Shown here: piece by piece, positions 12,360 through 24,047 of the stretch
How the letters are laid out: each line of letters opens with the position of its first letter
Numbering within the stretch: position 1 is the first letter of the stretch
NCBI RefSeq assembly: GCF_002127325.2
Contig: NC_035436.2
Location: forward strand, 116,175,787 to 116,239,786
Direction of reading: 5' to 3'
DNA from: Helianthus annuus
Lineage: Eukaryota; Streptophyta; Magnoliopsida; Asterales; Asteraceae
DNA length: 64,000 bases
Notes under the pieces: model-generated
Databases searched by the model: none
What the model was told of the DNA's origin: nothing
The model's input: only the letters and a program-made list of their open reading frames with translations
Program-made: the position numbers and the translations under genes

Positions 12360-12472
12360 TTATCCCCAACTTGAAAGAAATTTCGTCCCGAAATTTAGCA
12401 TGCGGTTACTGAGGAAGCTAGTTAAGTTGTATCGTTTACTGGTTTTCCTAGGGTGTCACATCATCCCCCCGT
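12360..12472 (-). repeat. Duplicated PPT/LTR-start block in A
   Basis: Between the A LTR end (12359) and a second TGTCACA (12454-12460) lies a 101-bp block that repeats the sequence next to it: TGTCACATTATCCCC...AATTTCGTCCCGAAATT at 12354-12395, and TGTCACATCATCCCC...AATTTCGTCCCGAAATT at 12454-12497. On the minus strand this gives two purine tracts, each followed by TGTGACA. In B the same 101 bp lie inside the LTR. Confidence 0.8.
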
Positions 12473-13868
12473 TGATTTGGAATTTCGTCCCGAAATTCTG
12501 TAGTAGCTTCAACCTCAGTAGTAGTTGCGTTGTTCTCGAACAACTGGGGATATTTGAGTTTCATTTGGTCTTCTCGTTCCCAGGTGAACTCTGGGCCACG
12601 ACGGGAGTTCCAACAAACTCGAACAAGAGGTATCCTGGTGTGCTTGAGGACCTTAACATCCCGGTCCGTGATTTCAGCCTGTTCTTGGATGAAATGTAAC
12701 TATTCATCGATAGTGAGTTCCTTCAAAGGAACTATGAGGGTCTCATCTGACAGGCACTTCTTCAGATTTGACACATGGAAAACGTTGTGAACTACACCGA
12801 GTTCTGCTGGTAGGTTCAGTCTGTAGGCCACTTTGCCTATTCTTTCTGTGATTTCGAACGGTCTGACATACCGCGGATTGAGTTTGCCTCGTTTGCCAAA
12901 ACGAACCACACCCTTCCAGGGCGAAACTTTAAGTAGCACTCGATCCCCAACCTGGAACTCGAGCGGTTTCCTGCGGTTATCAGCGTAGCTTTTCTGACGG
13001 TCACGAGCCACCGCCATGCGTTGCCGTATCTGTGCAATCCGTTCAGTAGCATCAACTACCAGTTCTGGACCTGTGATTTGACTATCCCCCACCTCTGCCC
13101 AACAGAGAGGTGACCGGCATTTACGTCCGTATAATGACTCGAATGGAGCGGCATGAATGCTGGTGTGGTAACTGTTATTGTACGAGAACTCCACTAACGG
13201 GAGATGTTTTTCCCAGCTATTGCCGAAGTCGATAACGCATGCATGTAACATGTCTTCTAGAGTTTGAATAGTGCGCTCAGACTGGCCATCCGTCTGAGGG
13301 TGATAGGCTGTGCTCATGTCTAATCGAGAGCCAAAAGATTTGTGCATTGCTTGCCAAAGTTCTGAAGTGAGTCATGCATCACGATCCGAAATAATAGAGG
13401 TTGGCACTCCATGCCTCGAAACAACTTCTTTCAAGTAGATGTCTGCTAATGTAGAGAACTTGTCTGTTTCTTTGATAGCCAAGAAGTGAGCCGACTTTGT
13501 GAGTCGATCCACGATCACCCAAATAGTATCGTTCCCACGCTGGGATCTAGGTAGGCCAGTAACAAAATCCATGGAAATTTCCTCCCATTTCCATTGTGGT
13601 ATCTTTGGTTGCTGGAGTAGGCCTGATGGTTTCTGATATTCTGTCTTGACCCTCGCACAGGTCAAACACTTGCTAACGTAGGTTGCTATGTGGGCTTTCA
13701 TGCTGGTCCACCAATACGTAGTTCTGAGATCATGGTACATTTTATCCAAACCTAGATGTACCGAGTAGCGGGACTTATGTGCTTCGTCCATTACCAATTC
13801 GCGTAGGTTGCCATAAAGTGGGACCCAAATACGCCCCGTTACATAATAGGCGCCGTCTTCCTTCTGTT
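12448..13868 (-). pseudogene. Integrase and chromodomain of A, broken
   Basis: The integrase joins element DNA to the chromosome. The zinc-binding part reads [17 protein letters not shown] with CLTC further on. The catalytic core has MDFVTGLP and IISDRDA, then [12 protein letters not shown] with the catalytic Glu. A GPF/Y-like part ([12 protein letters not shown]) and a C-terminal chromodomain (FTWEREDQMKLKYPQLF) follow. Breaks: a one-base frameshift just upstream (near 13905), TGA in place of an Arg codon after IISDRDA (13369-13371), and TAG after LKELTIDE (12700-12702). The frame ends with a TAG at 12448-12450, within the duplicated PPT block. Confidence 0.85.
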
Positions 13869-15365
13869 CTAATCGTTGCCGTGAGCCGCGTAAGGCTTCA
13901 ACCTTACGTTTTCTAGTTTCAATGCTTCTACCTGAGCATTTCGTATCTGTGCAGGAAGACTAGACTGAATGGTGAGTTGTAGTGCTCGCACGCGTCCAGG
14001 TGCAGTATCCTTTCGACTGAGGGCGTCAGCCACAACATTGGCTTTGCCTGGATGGTACTTGATGGCGCATTCGTAATCGTTCAGTAACTTAACCCATCGA
14101 CGTTGTCGCATGTTCAATTCCTTCTGCTTGAAGATATGCTCGAGACTCCTATGATCGGTGTAGATAGTGCACTTGGTACCGTACAGGTAGTGTCGCCATA
14201 TCTTGAGCGCGAAAACAACCGCTCCCAGCTCTGAATCGTGTGTAGTGTAGTTCCGCTCGAGAACTTTAAGTTGGCGCGAAGCGTAAGCAATGACTTAATC
14301 CCGTTGCATCAATACACAACCAAGACCCTGAATCGATGCGTCGCAGTAGACCACAAAATCGTCCGTGCCCTCTGGCAATGAGAGAATAGGTGCACTGCAG
14401 AGTCTATCCTTTAAGTGCTGAAAAGTTGTTTCCTGTGTAACACCCCAACGATAAGTAACTCCTTTCTGTGTTAGTAATGTAAGCGGCTGTGCAATTTTGG
14501 AAAAATCCTTGATAAACCTTCTGTAGTACCCTGCCAAGCCTAAGAATTGGCGAATTTCCGTTGGTGTGCGAGGTGCAGGCCAGTTTCTGATCGAATCTAC
14601 CTTGGATGGATCAACGTGAATCCCATCCTTGTTCACCACATGGCCTAGAAAGTGGACTTCACGAAGCCAGAAGTCGCATTTTGAAAACTTGGCGTACAGC
14701 TGTTCTGACCGAAGAAGTTCCAATATAAGTCGTAGATGCTGCTCGTGTTGCTCCTGACTCTTGGAATAGATCAGGATGTCGTCGATGAAAACAATCACAA
14801 AATTGTCTAGGTAAGGCTTGCACACCCTGTTCATAAGATCCATGAAGACTGTAGGTTTGTTCGTTAATCCAAATGGCATGACAAGAAGCTCGTAGTGTCC
14901 GTAGCGAGTTCTGAATGTTGTTTTGGAGACGTCCTCATCCCGGACTCTCAGCTGATGGTAACCTGACCTCAGATCTATCTTTGAGTAGTAGCTCGACCCT
15001 TGCAGCTGGTCGAACAAGTCATCAATGCGTGGGAGAGGATAACGATTCTTCACAGTCACCTTGTTGAGTTCACGGTAATCTATGCACATCCTGAAGGTAC
15101 CGTCTTTCTTTTTCACAAATAATACTGGAGCTCCCCAGGGCGAAGAGCTAGGACGAAAAAAGCCCTTATCCAAGAGCTCTTGTAGTTGTTTGGACAGTTC
15201 CTCCAGTTCAGTTGGAGCTAAGCGATATGGTGCACGAGCTATAGGTGCTGCTCCTGGAGCTAGTTCAATCTGGAATTCGACATGGCGATGAGGCGGTAGC
15301 CCAGGTAAATCTTCAGGAAACACTTGAGGAAAATCGCGTACAACTGGGATATCCTCTAATCTCTT
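13869..15365 (-). pseudogene. Reverse transcriptase and RNase H of A, broken
   Basis: The RT copies element RNA to DNA. Readable are [38 protein letters not shown] and the active-site FIDDILIYS (near 14780). The RNase H connection starts at [14 protein letters not shown], followed by [18 protein letters not shown]. Breaks: TAG replacing a Glu codon at the protease/RT junction (15366-15368), TAA replacing a Lys codon after CVLMQRD (near 14293), and a frameshift near 13905 leading to the stop at 13869. One unusual change is NAPA to NKPT in the [10 protein letters not shown] motif. Confidence 0.85.
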
Positions 15366-15975
15366 CTATTTTGCTGATGCATCAGTAACGAGTGCCAAAA
15401 TGGCAGTGTGACCCTTTCGCAAACATTTATGAGCCTTCAGAAAGGAGATGATGCCAACCACGGCACCACTCTTGTCCCCTTGAACTTCGAGAGGTTCTTT
15501 ACCAGGACGGGGAATACGAACTATCTTCTCCTTGCATAATATCTTTGCTTGTTGTTGGGATAACCAATCCATACCAATGATGATGTCGAAACTACCCAGA
15601 ACTATAGGAATGAGATCGATGGAGAAAGTCTGACCAGCTAAGACGATGTTACAACCCTTGACTACGTGTGTGGCCTCTAAACTTTTACCGTTGGCTAACT
15701 CTACGGCATGTTTGGTGTTTAAGGGTGTTGGTGTACGTTTTAACATTTGACTAACTTTTAGAGACACATAACTGGTATCCGCACCCGAATCAAACAATAC
15801 AGTAACATAAAATTCGTCGAGAAGAAACTTACCCATAACCACGTTAGGATCATTCCTTGCATCACCCTGCCCCAGCACGAACACACGACCCCTAGCATTA
15901 TTGCCATTATTGTTTCCCCCGTTGTTGTTGCCATTGCCCTGATTGTTGTTGTTCTGGTTCTGGTTTAACTGAGGG
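15366..15975 (-). pseudogene. Aspartic protease of A
   Basis: The retropepsin-like protease that cleaves Gag-Pol. The active site [12 protein letters not shown] is intact near 15775-15800, with [11 protein letters not shown] further on, as in clade protease/RT linkers. It is out of frame with gag because of one extra base in a GGGG run (15973-15976, plus strand), when compared with the same place in B. It ends at the TAG at 15366-15368. Confidence 0.8.
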
Positions 15976-17043
15976 GCAATCACGTTTGAAGTGGCCTTCA
16001 GCACCACATTGGTAGCATCCTCTGTTGCCTCGTTGTTGCTGCTGCTGGTTTCGTGGAGCAGGTGGTTGTTGTTGATTCTGATTCGCAGGTCGTGAGCTCC
16101 TGCAATCTTTAGCCTCATGACCAAACTTGAGGCACCGCTGACAACGACCCTTGTTGCACTGGCCGTTGTGGTGTTTGTCACAAGTATTGCACCTTGGAAG
16201 GTTTCCCCGATATCCACCCTGTCTTTGACTACCCGAAGATTGCTGACCAGGGCTCTGGTAGTTATCAGTCTTTCGCTGCTGAACCTGAGACTGAGCTGTA
16301 GCTGAACCCTTGCTGGAATCCCCATCCCATTTCCGCTTGTTATCACTAGGAGTAGCGGAAGTAGTAGCATCGGTAGCACTGATACGTTTAGGCAGCCTGT
16401 TCTGTTCCACTGCCTGATCTGTGAGGCGATGAGCAAGACGTTGAATATCCTGGATATTAACAAGGTTGGCTGATGTCACGTGGCTTTGAATTTCTGGTGC
16501 CAGCCCTTTGAGATACAACTCAATAGGACTGATAGGTGGCTCCACCATAGTTGGACACAGGATGGCCAGCTCGTTTGACCGTTTAGTATACGCCTCGATT
16601 TCCGATCCCGTCATTTTCAGATGAAAGAACTCCACTTCTAACTTGTGGATGTCATCACATGTGCAATATTCCCGTTTGATCAGCTCTTTGAAATCATTCC
16701 AAGGGGTGGCATTAGCAGCTGCCAGCCCTAATATCTGAACTTGCGCGTTCCACCAAGTTAGCGCAATTCCTTCCAAAGTACCAGTGGCGTACTTCACCCT
16801 ACGAGCCTTAGGGCATTCACACATCTCAAATACTGACTCGAGCTTTTCAAACCAATGGAGGAGTCCCACTGCTCCCTCCGTGCTACTGAACGTGCTAGGA
16901 CGACAGTCCATGAAATTCTTGAAAGTGCAAACAGGTGGCTGAGCGTGTTGACCTCCGGCTTGTGCGGCTGCAAGTGCCGCAGCAACTTGTTCGTTAATGA
17001 GAGCCGTCAACTGGGCTTGTGTCAAGTTAATGCGTCCAGCCAT
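15907..17043 (-). pseudogene. gag of A
   Basis: The capsid/nucleocapsid part starts at the ATG 17043-17041 (MAGRINLTQAQ). The retrotransposon gag domain includes [14 protein letters not shown] and ALTWWNAQ. A first cysteine/histidine cluster (CNTCDKHHNGQC...CQRCLKFGHEAKDC) and a second CCHC knuckle (CYQCGAEGHFKRDC) bind RNA. Unlike B, codons run through QAGGQHAQ without an insertion. The frame leaves the protease frame at the GGGG run 15973-15976, so the fusion seen in B is lost. Confidence 0.85.
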
Positions 17044-17342
17044 GATCTTCATAGCAAAGGTAACATAAGTGAGGGAGGTTCGCAAACAGTGCGATGACAG
17101 AAGAGAGTAAGCACACAAGTGTTCTCAAGCAATAACGAATAGTAGGCAATGTAATCTAAGCATACCACGAGCAAAGTTCTATGTAATCTAGCAAGTAGGC
17201 AATGTAAACATGAATAGTAGTACCTAGTATGTTGAGCCTTGCACGTGGAGCGAAGCGTCGTTGTGGATCGTTGAGCACTGTTCTGGTTATAGTCCGGTTT
17301 TAATAAAATGTTTTCCCCTTATTAAAACCAAGTTCTATATAA
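17044..17342 (-). other. Leader of A
   Basis: Non-coding leader between the primer site and gag. It is about 80% alike to 33332-33634 of B (for example 'gcataccacgagcaaagttct' differs little). No other signal is recognised. Confidence 0.6.
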
Positions 17343-17360
17343 CCAATGGCTCTGATACCA
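17343..17360 (-). promoter_or_regulatory. Primer binding site of A
   Basis: The minus strand reads TGGTATCAGAGCCATTGG, an 18-base match to the type of site used with initiator tRNA-Met, three bases from the LTR. Confidence 0.92.
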
Positions 17361-17363
17361 ATC

Positions 17364-19544
17364 TGTCACACCCCCAAAATCCACCCGTGGAGTATCACCG
17401 CTTGGAGGCATGACTGACCAGGATCAAGCCACCAATCATATTGAACAGATAAGTAAATATTAAAAGTGAATCAACCAAACCAATATGAAAGGTGATCAAA
17501 ATATAAGTATAGTATCAATGTTTAGCGGAAGCATAAAAGCAAACCCAATCATAAGTATAAGTATGTAATGTCATAAACGTTTAACAAAGCATTCACGATC
17601 CATGTCCACAACGACCGCGCCTCCCAGTGCAAGCTCCATGTGTACCTAGCGACCTGCAAGGCATGTAACAGAGAGTCAACAACTAGTTGAGCGAGTTCAC
17701 AGTTGGTTGTTTAGCTATAGTATTCGTTTTGTAAACCGTTTGTTTGTTTAGTAAACCATGTATCGTAATTATTTGTATCGCGGCCCTCCAGGCATGTTTG
17801 CGAAGATTCGTGGGGGCTTCCCATGTATTTTAGACTAGTTATATTTGTATCGTGGCCCTCCAGGCATGTGTGCGCAGTTTAGTAATAGTATCGCGGCCAT
17901 TCCAGGCATGTGTGCGAAGATTCGTATTAGTATCGCGGCCATTCCAGGCATGTGTGCGAAGAGTAGTGGGGGCTTCCCCATGTATTACTAGTCTAGCAGT
18001 ATCTATAAGTGACTTTCCCCTAACGAGGTCAGTGGTACGTAATTCCAATAACAATGTAAGTACAAATACTCATTCAATCCCATTCCCAACCCCGGGAATC
18101 CCATGCCTTGGTAAGAGTGTGAACTCACCTTGGTTTGCTCGGTATGCTAAGGTATGTGCTCGCAAATAATCAGTCAAGTCCTAAAGTACGCACGTATACA
18201 GAATCAGTTTATATTCACGTAGTTCACGTATAAGCACAATCATAGCGGATATTGAATCAATGATCACCAAGTAGCACAAAACACGTATTCAATCTCATAC
18301 AAGTCATGCTCAACATATAACCTCAGGTAGTTAATCCGGTTAACTCTTAACAGAAAATAACTAAGTTAAGTGTGCTGTTTACCCAATCGGCGAAACACCC
18401 CTGTTTCGCCGTGAATCCCTTTCGACGAATCGCCTATGTTTCGTCATGTTTATTTCGTCGTACATGGTCTCGGCGAAACACTTGTGTTTCGCCATGTTCG
18501 TTTCATCGAGATTGGTTTCGGCGAAACACATTCGTTTCGCCATATCAGTTTCGTCGTCCGGTGTTTCGTCAAGCATCAGTTACGCGTGACAGTTACAAAA
18601 TTATAGAAACCCTAATCACCGATTAGCATACAGAAAAACATACAATCATACAGCAAACATTCAACCAAATCATTAAATAACATACTAGTAATCCGTTCCC
18701 TCTGCATAACAGTTACTGAACAAATATGTAATCCACAATATCATTAAGCATTTATACGATTAAGACTAGTTTAGATCAGTTGATTCAAAGAACCATCATA
18801 TGATTACGTTCTAAACAGTTTAATCAGGTATGCAATGGATGATAATACGTAAGACTCATGAAACCCTAATCACATCATGTTTCACAGAAAGTTGTATAAC
18901 CGATTTATCATGCATACGAAATCAAGATCACCATACTCAAATAATCACATATATTCCAGAAATCCGGCAAGCATATACACAAACATATATCGCGAAATCA
19001 AAGCATCATGAAACCGATTTAACGAACAAGCACTAACCGAGATAGATGGAATGATGACTTGATCGCTAAAGGGGCTTGGGGAACACACACAGCTGCAGTC
19101 ACACTTGGGTGAGAATTCTAGGGTTTCAGATTGCTAAATGTGTGAAACTGAACCCGTTTCACGTAAATATACACGAAACAGCGTTTTGGGCCCTTAATGG
19201 GCTTCGCAAATCACTGGGCCGACGAAACGCCCGTTTCGTCGTGACAAGGATGACGAAACACTTTGTTTCGTCTAGATGGAGGTGATGAACATGGGCTCCG
19301 TTTCGTCGGTATGTTGATGGCGAAACATATCTTGTTTCGTCGGGCCTTTTCGTGGTTTAACGGTCTAAGTTTTTCAAAAAGTTCCATGTTATATCACCAA
19401 GCACATAATCATGCAATAATCACAATACGTTTTGTCATAACACAGCGTGTATAGTTACAAAGCAAACAAGTCAAGTAAGTAAACAATCAACAGTTAACGT
19501 GTAATAAATGCGAATAAGGAATCTTGGAAACTCGAGTTGTCACA
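17364..19544 (-). repeat. 5' LTR of A
   Basis: 2181 bp, TGTCACACCCCC...CTCGAGTTGTCACA, ending directly at target duplication GATTA. Compared with the 3' LTR it has an extra block at about 18497-18550 with GGCGAAACACATTCGTTTCGCC-like paired motifs. Arrays of CGAAAC/GTTTCG are at 18385-18580 and 19215-19345. The tandem 'tccaggcatgtgtgcgaag' units are at 17780-17980. Confidence 0.9.
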
Positions 19545-19549
19545 GATTA

Positions 19550-20639
19550 TTCAACTAATCTCATTCTAAGTGATTTTAAATCATGACGTTATAGCCCTAA
19601 ATATTACTTTGGCTTAAGGAATAAGTATGGGTCCATCATAAGTCATTCATTGACATTCGTGGAACTTATTCCAAATGGAATATTCAGACATAATTCATTT
19701 ATCATTTAAAAGACTATCAACTTGTATCTAAATTTTGTGGCATATGGCCCACGGTCTTAGAAGAAATCTATTCATATATATACTTAATAAGATTTCTATT
19801 AAATATGTCCCTAAAGTTTCTTATGATATCTGGACATTAAAGAAATCAAATAAAGTCTAAGGTATATATGATAGGTTCCCACGTCACGTAGCTCATTGAA
19901 ACTTCTCTTGTAGCATTCTAGAGATATTAAAGATCAGTGGGAGCATTAAGTGTCTTAATAATAACTTGCAATAGTTGCAAGAGGTGGGGGAGTGAAAATT
20001 TTACATTACCTAAATTTACACCTCTTGTACAAGACATTGCTCCATCTTGACACTGTTCTATCATAACTTATCTCCTTAAAATCTAATGCTACTCTTACAA
20101 AAGTTTCATTGTTGCTTAATTGTGGGCACACTTAGATTTCTTACCTTAACTAACATAATCCTCAACAAGAGAAATCACAACGACTAACGTCATTAATTTG
20201 TTTTCTCTATTAGAATTTGTTGGTCGTTAAATATTGACCCTAAGCATGCTGAGTTCCTAAAGATTTATAAGGTCAGTGGGAGCAGTCAAAGTCCTTATCA
20301 TGATTTGTAAGGAATACAAGAGGCGGGGGGAAGAGTGTCATTAAATTTCACTCTGAATTTTGACTCCGATTACACCTCTTGTACACCATACTGCACCAAC
20401 TGTTACACACTTAGAATTCTGAAAATGATAGCAACCTAACCAAGAGCTAATCCATAAAACTGAAACTTTTAAAACCCAATAATCAACTCAGGAGGTCATC
20501 TAGGATTAAAAGCCTACTAACTTTGATGATTACATAACCTCCCTAACTGAAGTTAAAATGGATTATGGAAAAGTTTACTGATCCAATCTCTTCTAATTAA
20601 GCCATTAGTGTCAATCAATCTTCTGAATGGAATAAAACA
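19550..20639 (+). other. Uninterpreted internal part of C, right of element A
   Basis: Decayed sequence where copia protease/integrase should be. Two diverged copies of a ~130-bp block (about 19915-20045 and 20245-20395) share 'aaggtcagtgggagca', 'caagaggtggggg' and 'tacacctcttgtaca'. No domain motif is readable. Confidence 0.4.
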
Positions 20640-21930
20640 GTTTCTAGTAAAACTGATTTTATGTGTTCGTACAACGTTTGGGATTTGATTGAATTACCTA
20701 AGAGTGTTCATAACTAGACTAAATCCTGATATAAGCGTTAAGACACGAAGAGGCATGATTGATTGTCAAAGGTTTGGAAGAGATAAATTATCAAAGATTT
20801 CTTTGAGGATCATCACTGTTCTAGTAGCTTATAATAGTTTAAAGCTACATTAGATGAACATTAAAAACAATTTTCCTTAACAAATGGCTGACATATTTAC
20901 ATGTTTATAAAACAACCTGAAAGTTCAAAACTGAAGGTTAAAGAACATTTTGTTTGTAAGCCAATAAAATCCATGTATGGGTTAATGCAGACAACATAAT
21001 GTGATGAAATCTTAACGTAACTATTTTCATCAAAAATCAAGTGGATTAATGTACTTACCACAAAATAAGTGGGAGTAACTAAGATAAACTTGTCTATATA
21101 GATGATATTCTTTTGACAAGTATATGTTATATAAGTCAAAGCATTGTTAACACAAACTTTGATATAATAGATCTCAGAGATATCTCTTACGTGATTGATA
21201 TCATAACAAGCCGAGATAGACCCAATGGGACATTAGTTCTGTTCCATGAGTTTAACCATAAATGGGTCCTTACATATGTAACACACAATACTGCTCTCTT
21301 TTAGAGGATAATAGGATAAGTGAGATTATTTCCTTACGCTTCATTAATTAGAAGCCTTAAGTAAGTTAGACATACTCGTTTAGATATTACTCATATTGCA
21401 ACACACTAGATTTGTCTAGATTAATGTGAAGCATCTAATGGAGTATTACGATATCTTTAAAAGAAACGAGAGACTACAATTTGAAGAAGAAGTGAGAATT
21501 AAAACCGGTTTATTACTTTAACTTTGTAATATTCAAAGATGACAAAATGTATTTTCGGGTATATCTTTATGTCAGCAGAGAAAACCTATCTCATGGAGGA
21601 GTCATAATGCACTGATATTAACAACCTAAGTTATAACGACATAATATAGTCACTAAATGTTGTTGGAAATATATCAGTGGACTCATTAGTTTATTAACTC
21701 CATATAATTAATGTTTTGAAGACTTAGTGTGATAAAGTCAGCTACCATGACTCCTAGAACAGTAACTGTTCGAGAGGTGCTACGTTAAGTTTCGATACAC
21801 AATTAATTATTCGTTTATGAACGAATTGAGGAAACTAAGTTTTTGTATCGAATACATTCATGATATGCTTAAGGATCCTATAACTAAAGGGCTATTACCC
21901 ATAAGTCTTATTAAGAGAGCTCATAGACGG
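20640..21930 (+). pseudogene. Decayed copia reverse transcriptase / RNase H of C
   Basis: Fragments in shifting plus-strand frames fit copia pol in order: VWDLIELPK near 20680, a KPIKSMYGL-like stretch at 20950-20985, and the active-site VYIDDILLTS at 21092-21121. RDRPNGTL follows near 21210, and DPITKGLLP at 21865-21900, the usual C-terminal RNase H segment. Stops and frameshifts are frequent. LTR similarity is high, so the decay may have been inherited from the copy that was mobilised, or the element was moved by another element's enzymes. Confidence 0.65.
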
Positions 21931-22280
21931 GTATTAATTAATGGTTGTGCGCAGTTGCATATCGTAGTTTGAATGACTAAGTATTAGTTAATTTTCCTCA
22001 TCAGTTTGATTTTGTATGTCTCTAAGAATGTGTCAAGTCGACATAATGGCATATAGAGAAATAAATTACAAATCAAACAAAGGGCTTATGCATATTTTGA
22101 TCATGACGATTAGGTTTTAAATTAAGGCTATAGTATGACTAATGGGGGTCCTGAGTGGCATAATGATTCAACGGCTGTATTTCTCTTCTATAGTACTTGT
22201 TTAAGGCTAAAATGAGTGTTAACTCCTGATCAGGCTTATCTAATACTCATAGTAAATGATTACTCGGCTAAGTGGGAGAA
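21931..22280 (+). other. 3' non-coding part of C with polypurine tract
   Basis: No coding sequence. It ends in AAGTGGGAGAA at 22270-22280, directly before the 3' LTR, the plus-strand priming tract. Confidence 0.75.
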
Positions 22281-22713
22281 TGTAAGATTAAATATATTTA
22301 TTTTATATTTAATCTAGTAGCCATTATAATCATTTACATTATATGGATCAAAATATATAACAATCCTATTAAATAATTAGTTGGTAATTGTTGATGGGCC
22401 CAATTACCCTTATTAACTAATTAGGGTTTCCTCCTGGGTGCTTATATAAGGAGACTAATGTAGAGGTTTCAGGGTTAGACACATAACCTAATTACTCTCA
22501 TAACATCAATTGACCTCCTCTCCATAACCGATTCCCTTGTCGGTTTCTCATCACCACCATCATTAGATTCCACCCTAAGGAGGAACCAGACCAAGATGAC
22601 AATCATGTCAAATCTTATTGCTGCGTCTCCATTTGGATTCTCTGCTCGCCTGTACTGCTGCAATCAGGTATGTTTTCATGTTTTCCATTATGTTTAAACA
22701 GAACCGATCAACT
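22281..22713 (+). repeat. 3' LTR of C
   Basis: 433 bp, starts TGTAAGATTAAAT. It ends GATCAACT where the 5' copy has GATCAACA, so the last base is mutated. TCTCA target duplication follows. Confidence 0.92.
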
Positions 22714-24047
22714 TCTCAATGAAGTGCATCGTGTTATCAACACGAATTTCATCAAGTGGTATGTGGAGATTCTCATCAGCTAAACACTTTTTTGAGATTG
22801 GACACATGGAATGTTGGATGAACATTTCCAAGTTCAGGAGGTAGCTTAAGTCTGTAGGCTACTTTTCCAATTCTTTCAACGATCTTGAATGGTCTAACAT
22901 AGCGTGGTCCAAGTTTTCCTTTCTTTCCAAATCTAATCACACCTTTCCAAGGAGATACCTTGAGTAGGACGTGATCACTGACTTGAAACTCTAAGGGCTT
23001 GCATCGTCGATCCGCATAACTCTTTTGACAGCTTCTAGCTGTCTGAAGGTTATCACGAATCTTCTTGACCTTATCTGTAGTCTCTAGACTGAGTTCAGGT
23101 CCAGTAAGCTGAGCTTCACCTATCTCATTCCAGCAGACCGGTGAACAACATTTTCGACCGTATAAAGCTTCGAAAGGAGCCATGTTGATGCTAGAGTGAT
23201 AACTATTGTTCTAGGAGAATTCGATCAACGGTAGATGCGAATCCCAACTACCACCAAAATCAATCACACACACTCTAAGCATATCCTCCAGTGTCTGTAT
23301 TGTTCTCTCAGATTGACCATCTGTCTGTGGATGATAAGCTGAGCTCAAATTAAGTTGGGTACCCATGGCAGATTGCATGGTTCTCCAAAAGCGAGACGAG
23401 AATCGAGCATCTCTGTCAGATATAATGTTCAAAGGAACACCATGTCAAGATACAATTTCATCAACGTATATCTTAGCAAGCTTGTCAGCAGATAAATCCT
23501 CATGGATCAACAAGAAATGTGCTAACTTTGTAAGACGATCAACAACAACCCAAATGGCGTCATGACCTCTTTTAGTGCGTGGCAGCTTAGTAATGAGAAC
23601 CATAGAAATGTTTTCCCATTTCCAAACCGATGGTTGCTCTAATAATCTAGAGGGATGTTGATGTTCTGCCTTAACCTTAAGATAAGTAAGGCATTTGGAA
23701 ACATATAAGGCAATGTCTCTCTTCAAACCCGGCCACCAATACTGGGTTAGAAGATCCTTATACATCTTGTCTGCACCAGGATGAATAGAACAACGAGACT
23801 TGTGAGTTTCATCCATAAGTAAGGTGCGAAGATTGTCTAGACTTGGGACCCACAAACGGCCCATGAAATAGAATATCCCAAAGTCTCTCAGTTCAAGCTC
23901 AGGCTTAATGTGACACGGTAATTCTTTACCCATCATGTCTTGTGTAACACAAGTATGTTGAGCCTGAAATATGCGGGTTTGATTATCAGATCGAACCTGA
24001 ACACAATGAAGCTTGACACGTTCCTTACGACTAAATGCGTCAGCCAC
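22714..24047 (-). pseudogene. Integrase of chromovirus D, broken
   Basis: Readable pieces in order: a zinc-binding HKSRCSIHPGADKMY with CLTYLKVK (the last Cys of the CxxC pair is Tyr), the core [24 protein letters not shown], then [13 protein letters not shown] with the catalytic Glu. The core part has Val-Leu where the family has MDL/MDF, so the first catalytic Asp looks lost. A GPF/Y-like region [12 protein letters not shown] follows. Stops: TGA for Arg in VSRHGVP (near 23443) and TAG in the YNNSYH motif (near 23210). A frameshift in an A run near 22790 precedes the chromodomain. The C-terminal part continues at 6983-6812, across element C. Confidence 0.8.

Larger units (their letters stand above)
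10226..19544 (-). mobile_element. Chromovirus A (Tekay/Del-type Ty3/gypsy) inserted in C
   Basis: Perfect 5-bp target duplication GATTA at 10221-10225 and 19545-19549, with TGTCACA at both outer ends. LTRs are 10226-12359 (2134 bp) and 17364-19544 (2181 bp); the size difference is mainly an extra motif block of about 50 bp in the right copy. The primer site is at 17343-17360. The internal gag-pol is complete in domain order but has several frameshifts and stops. It shares its family with B, but its LTR boundary is displaced by 101 bp. Confidence 0.92.
6984..22713 (+). mobile_element. Decayed Ty1/copia element C, interrupted by element A
   Basis: It has two 433-bp LTRs (6984-7416 and 22281-22713) and a 5-bp target duplication TCTCA (6979-6983 and 22714-22718). 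The primer site is at 7419-7430 and the polypurine tract just before 22281. Without element A it measures about 6.4 kb. The coding part is heavily decayed; only pieces of copia RT/RNase H can be read at 20640-21930. It sits in the chromodomain of D. Confidence 0.9.

Noticed and set aside
14760..14800. Endogenous pararetrovirus (FIDD-type RT)
   Set aside because: Integrase, chromodomain, LTRs and target duplications show a Ty3/gypsy chromovirus; no movement or coat protein is present.
15907..16463. Long overlapping frame in the gag of A as a separate gene
   Set aside because: Its first part is an out-of-frame translation of gag; only the protease part after the frameshift is meaningful.
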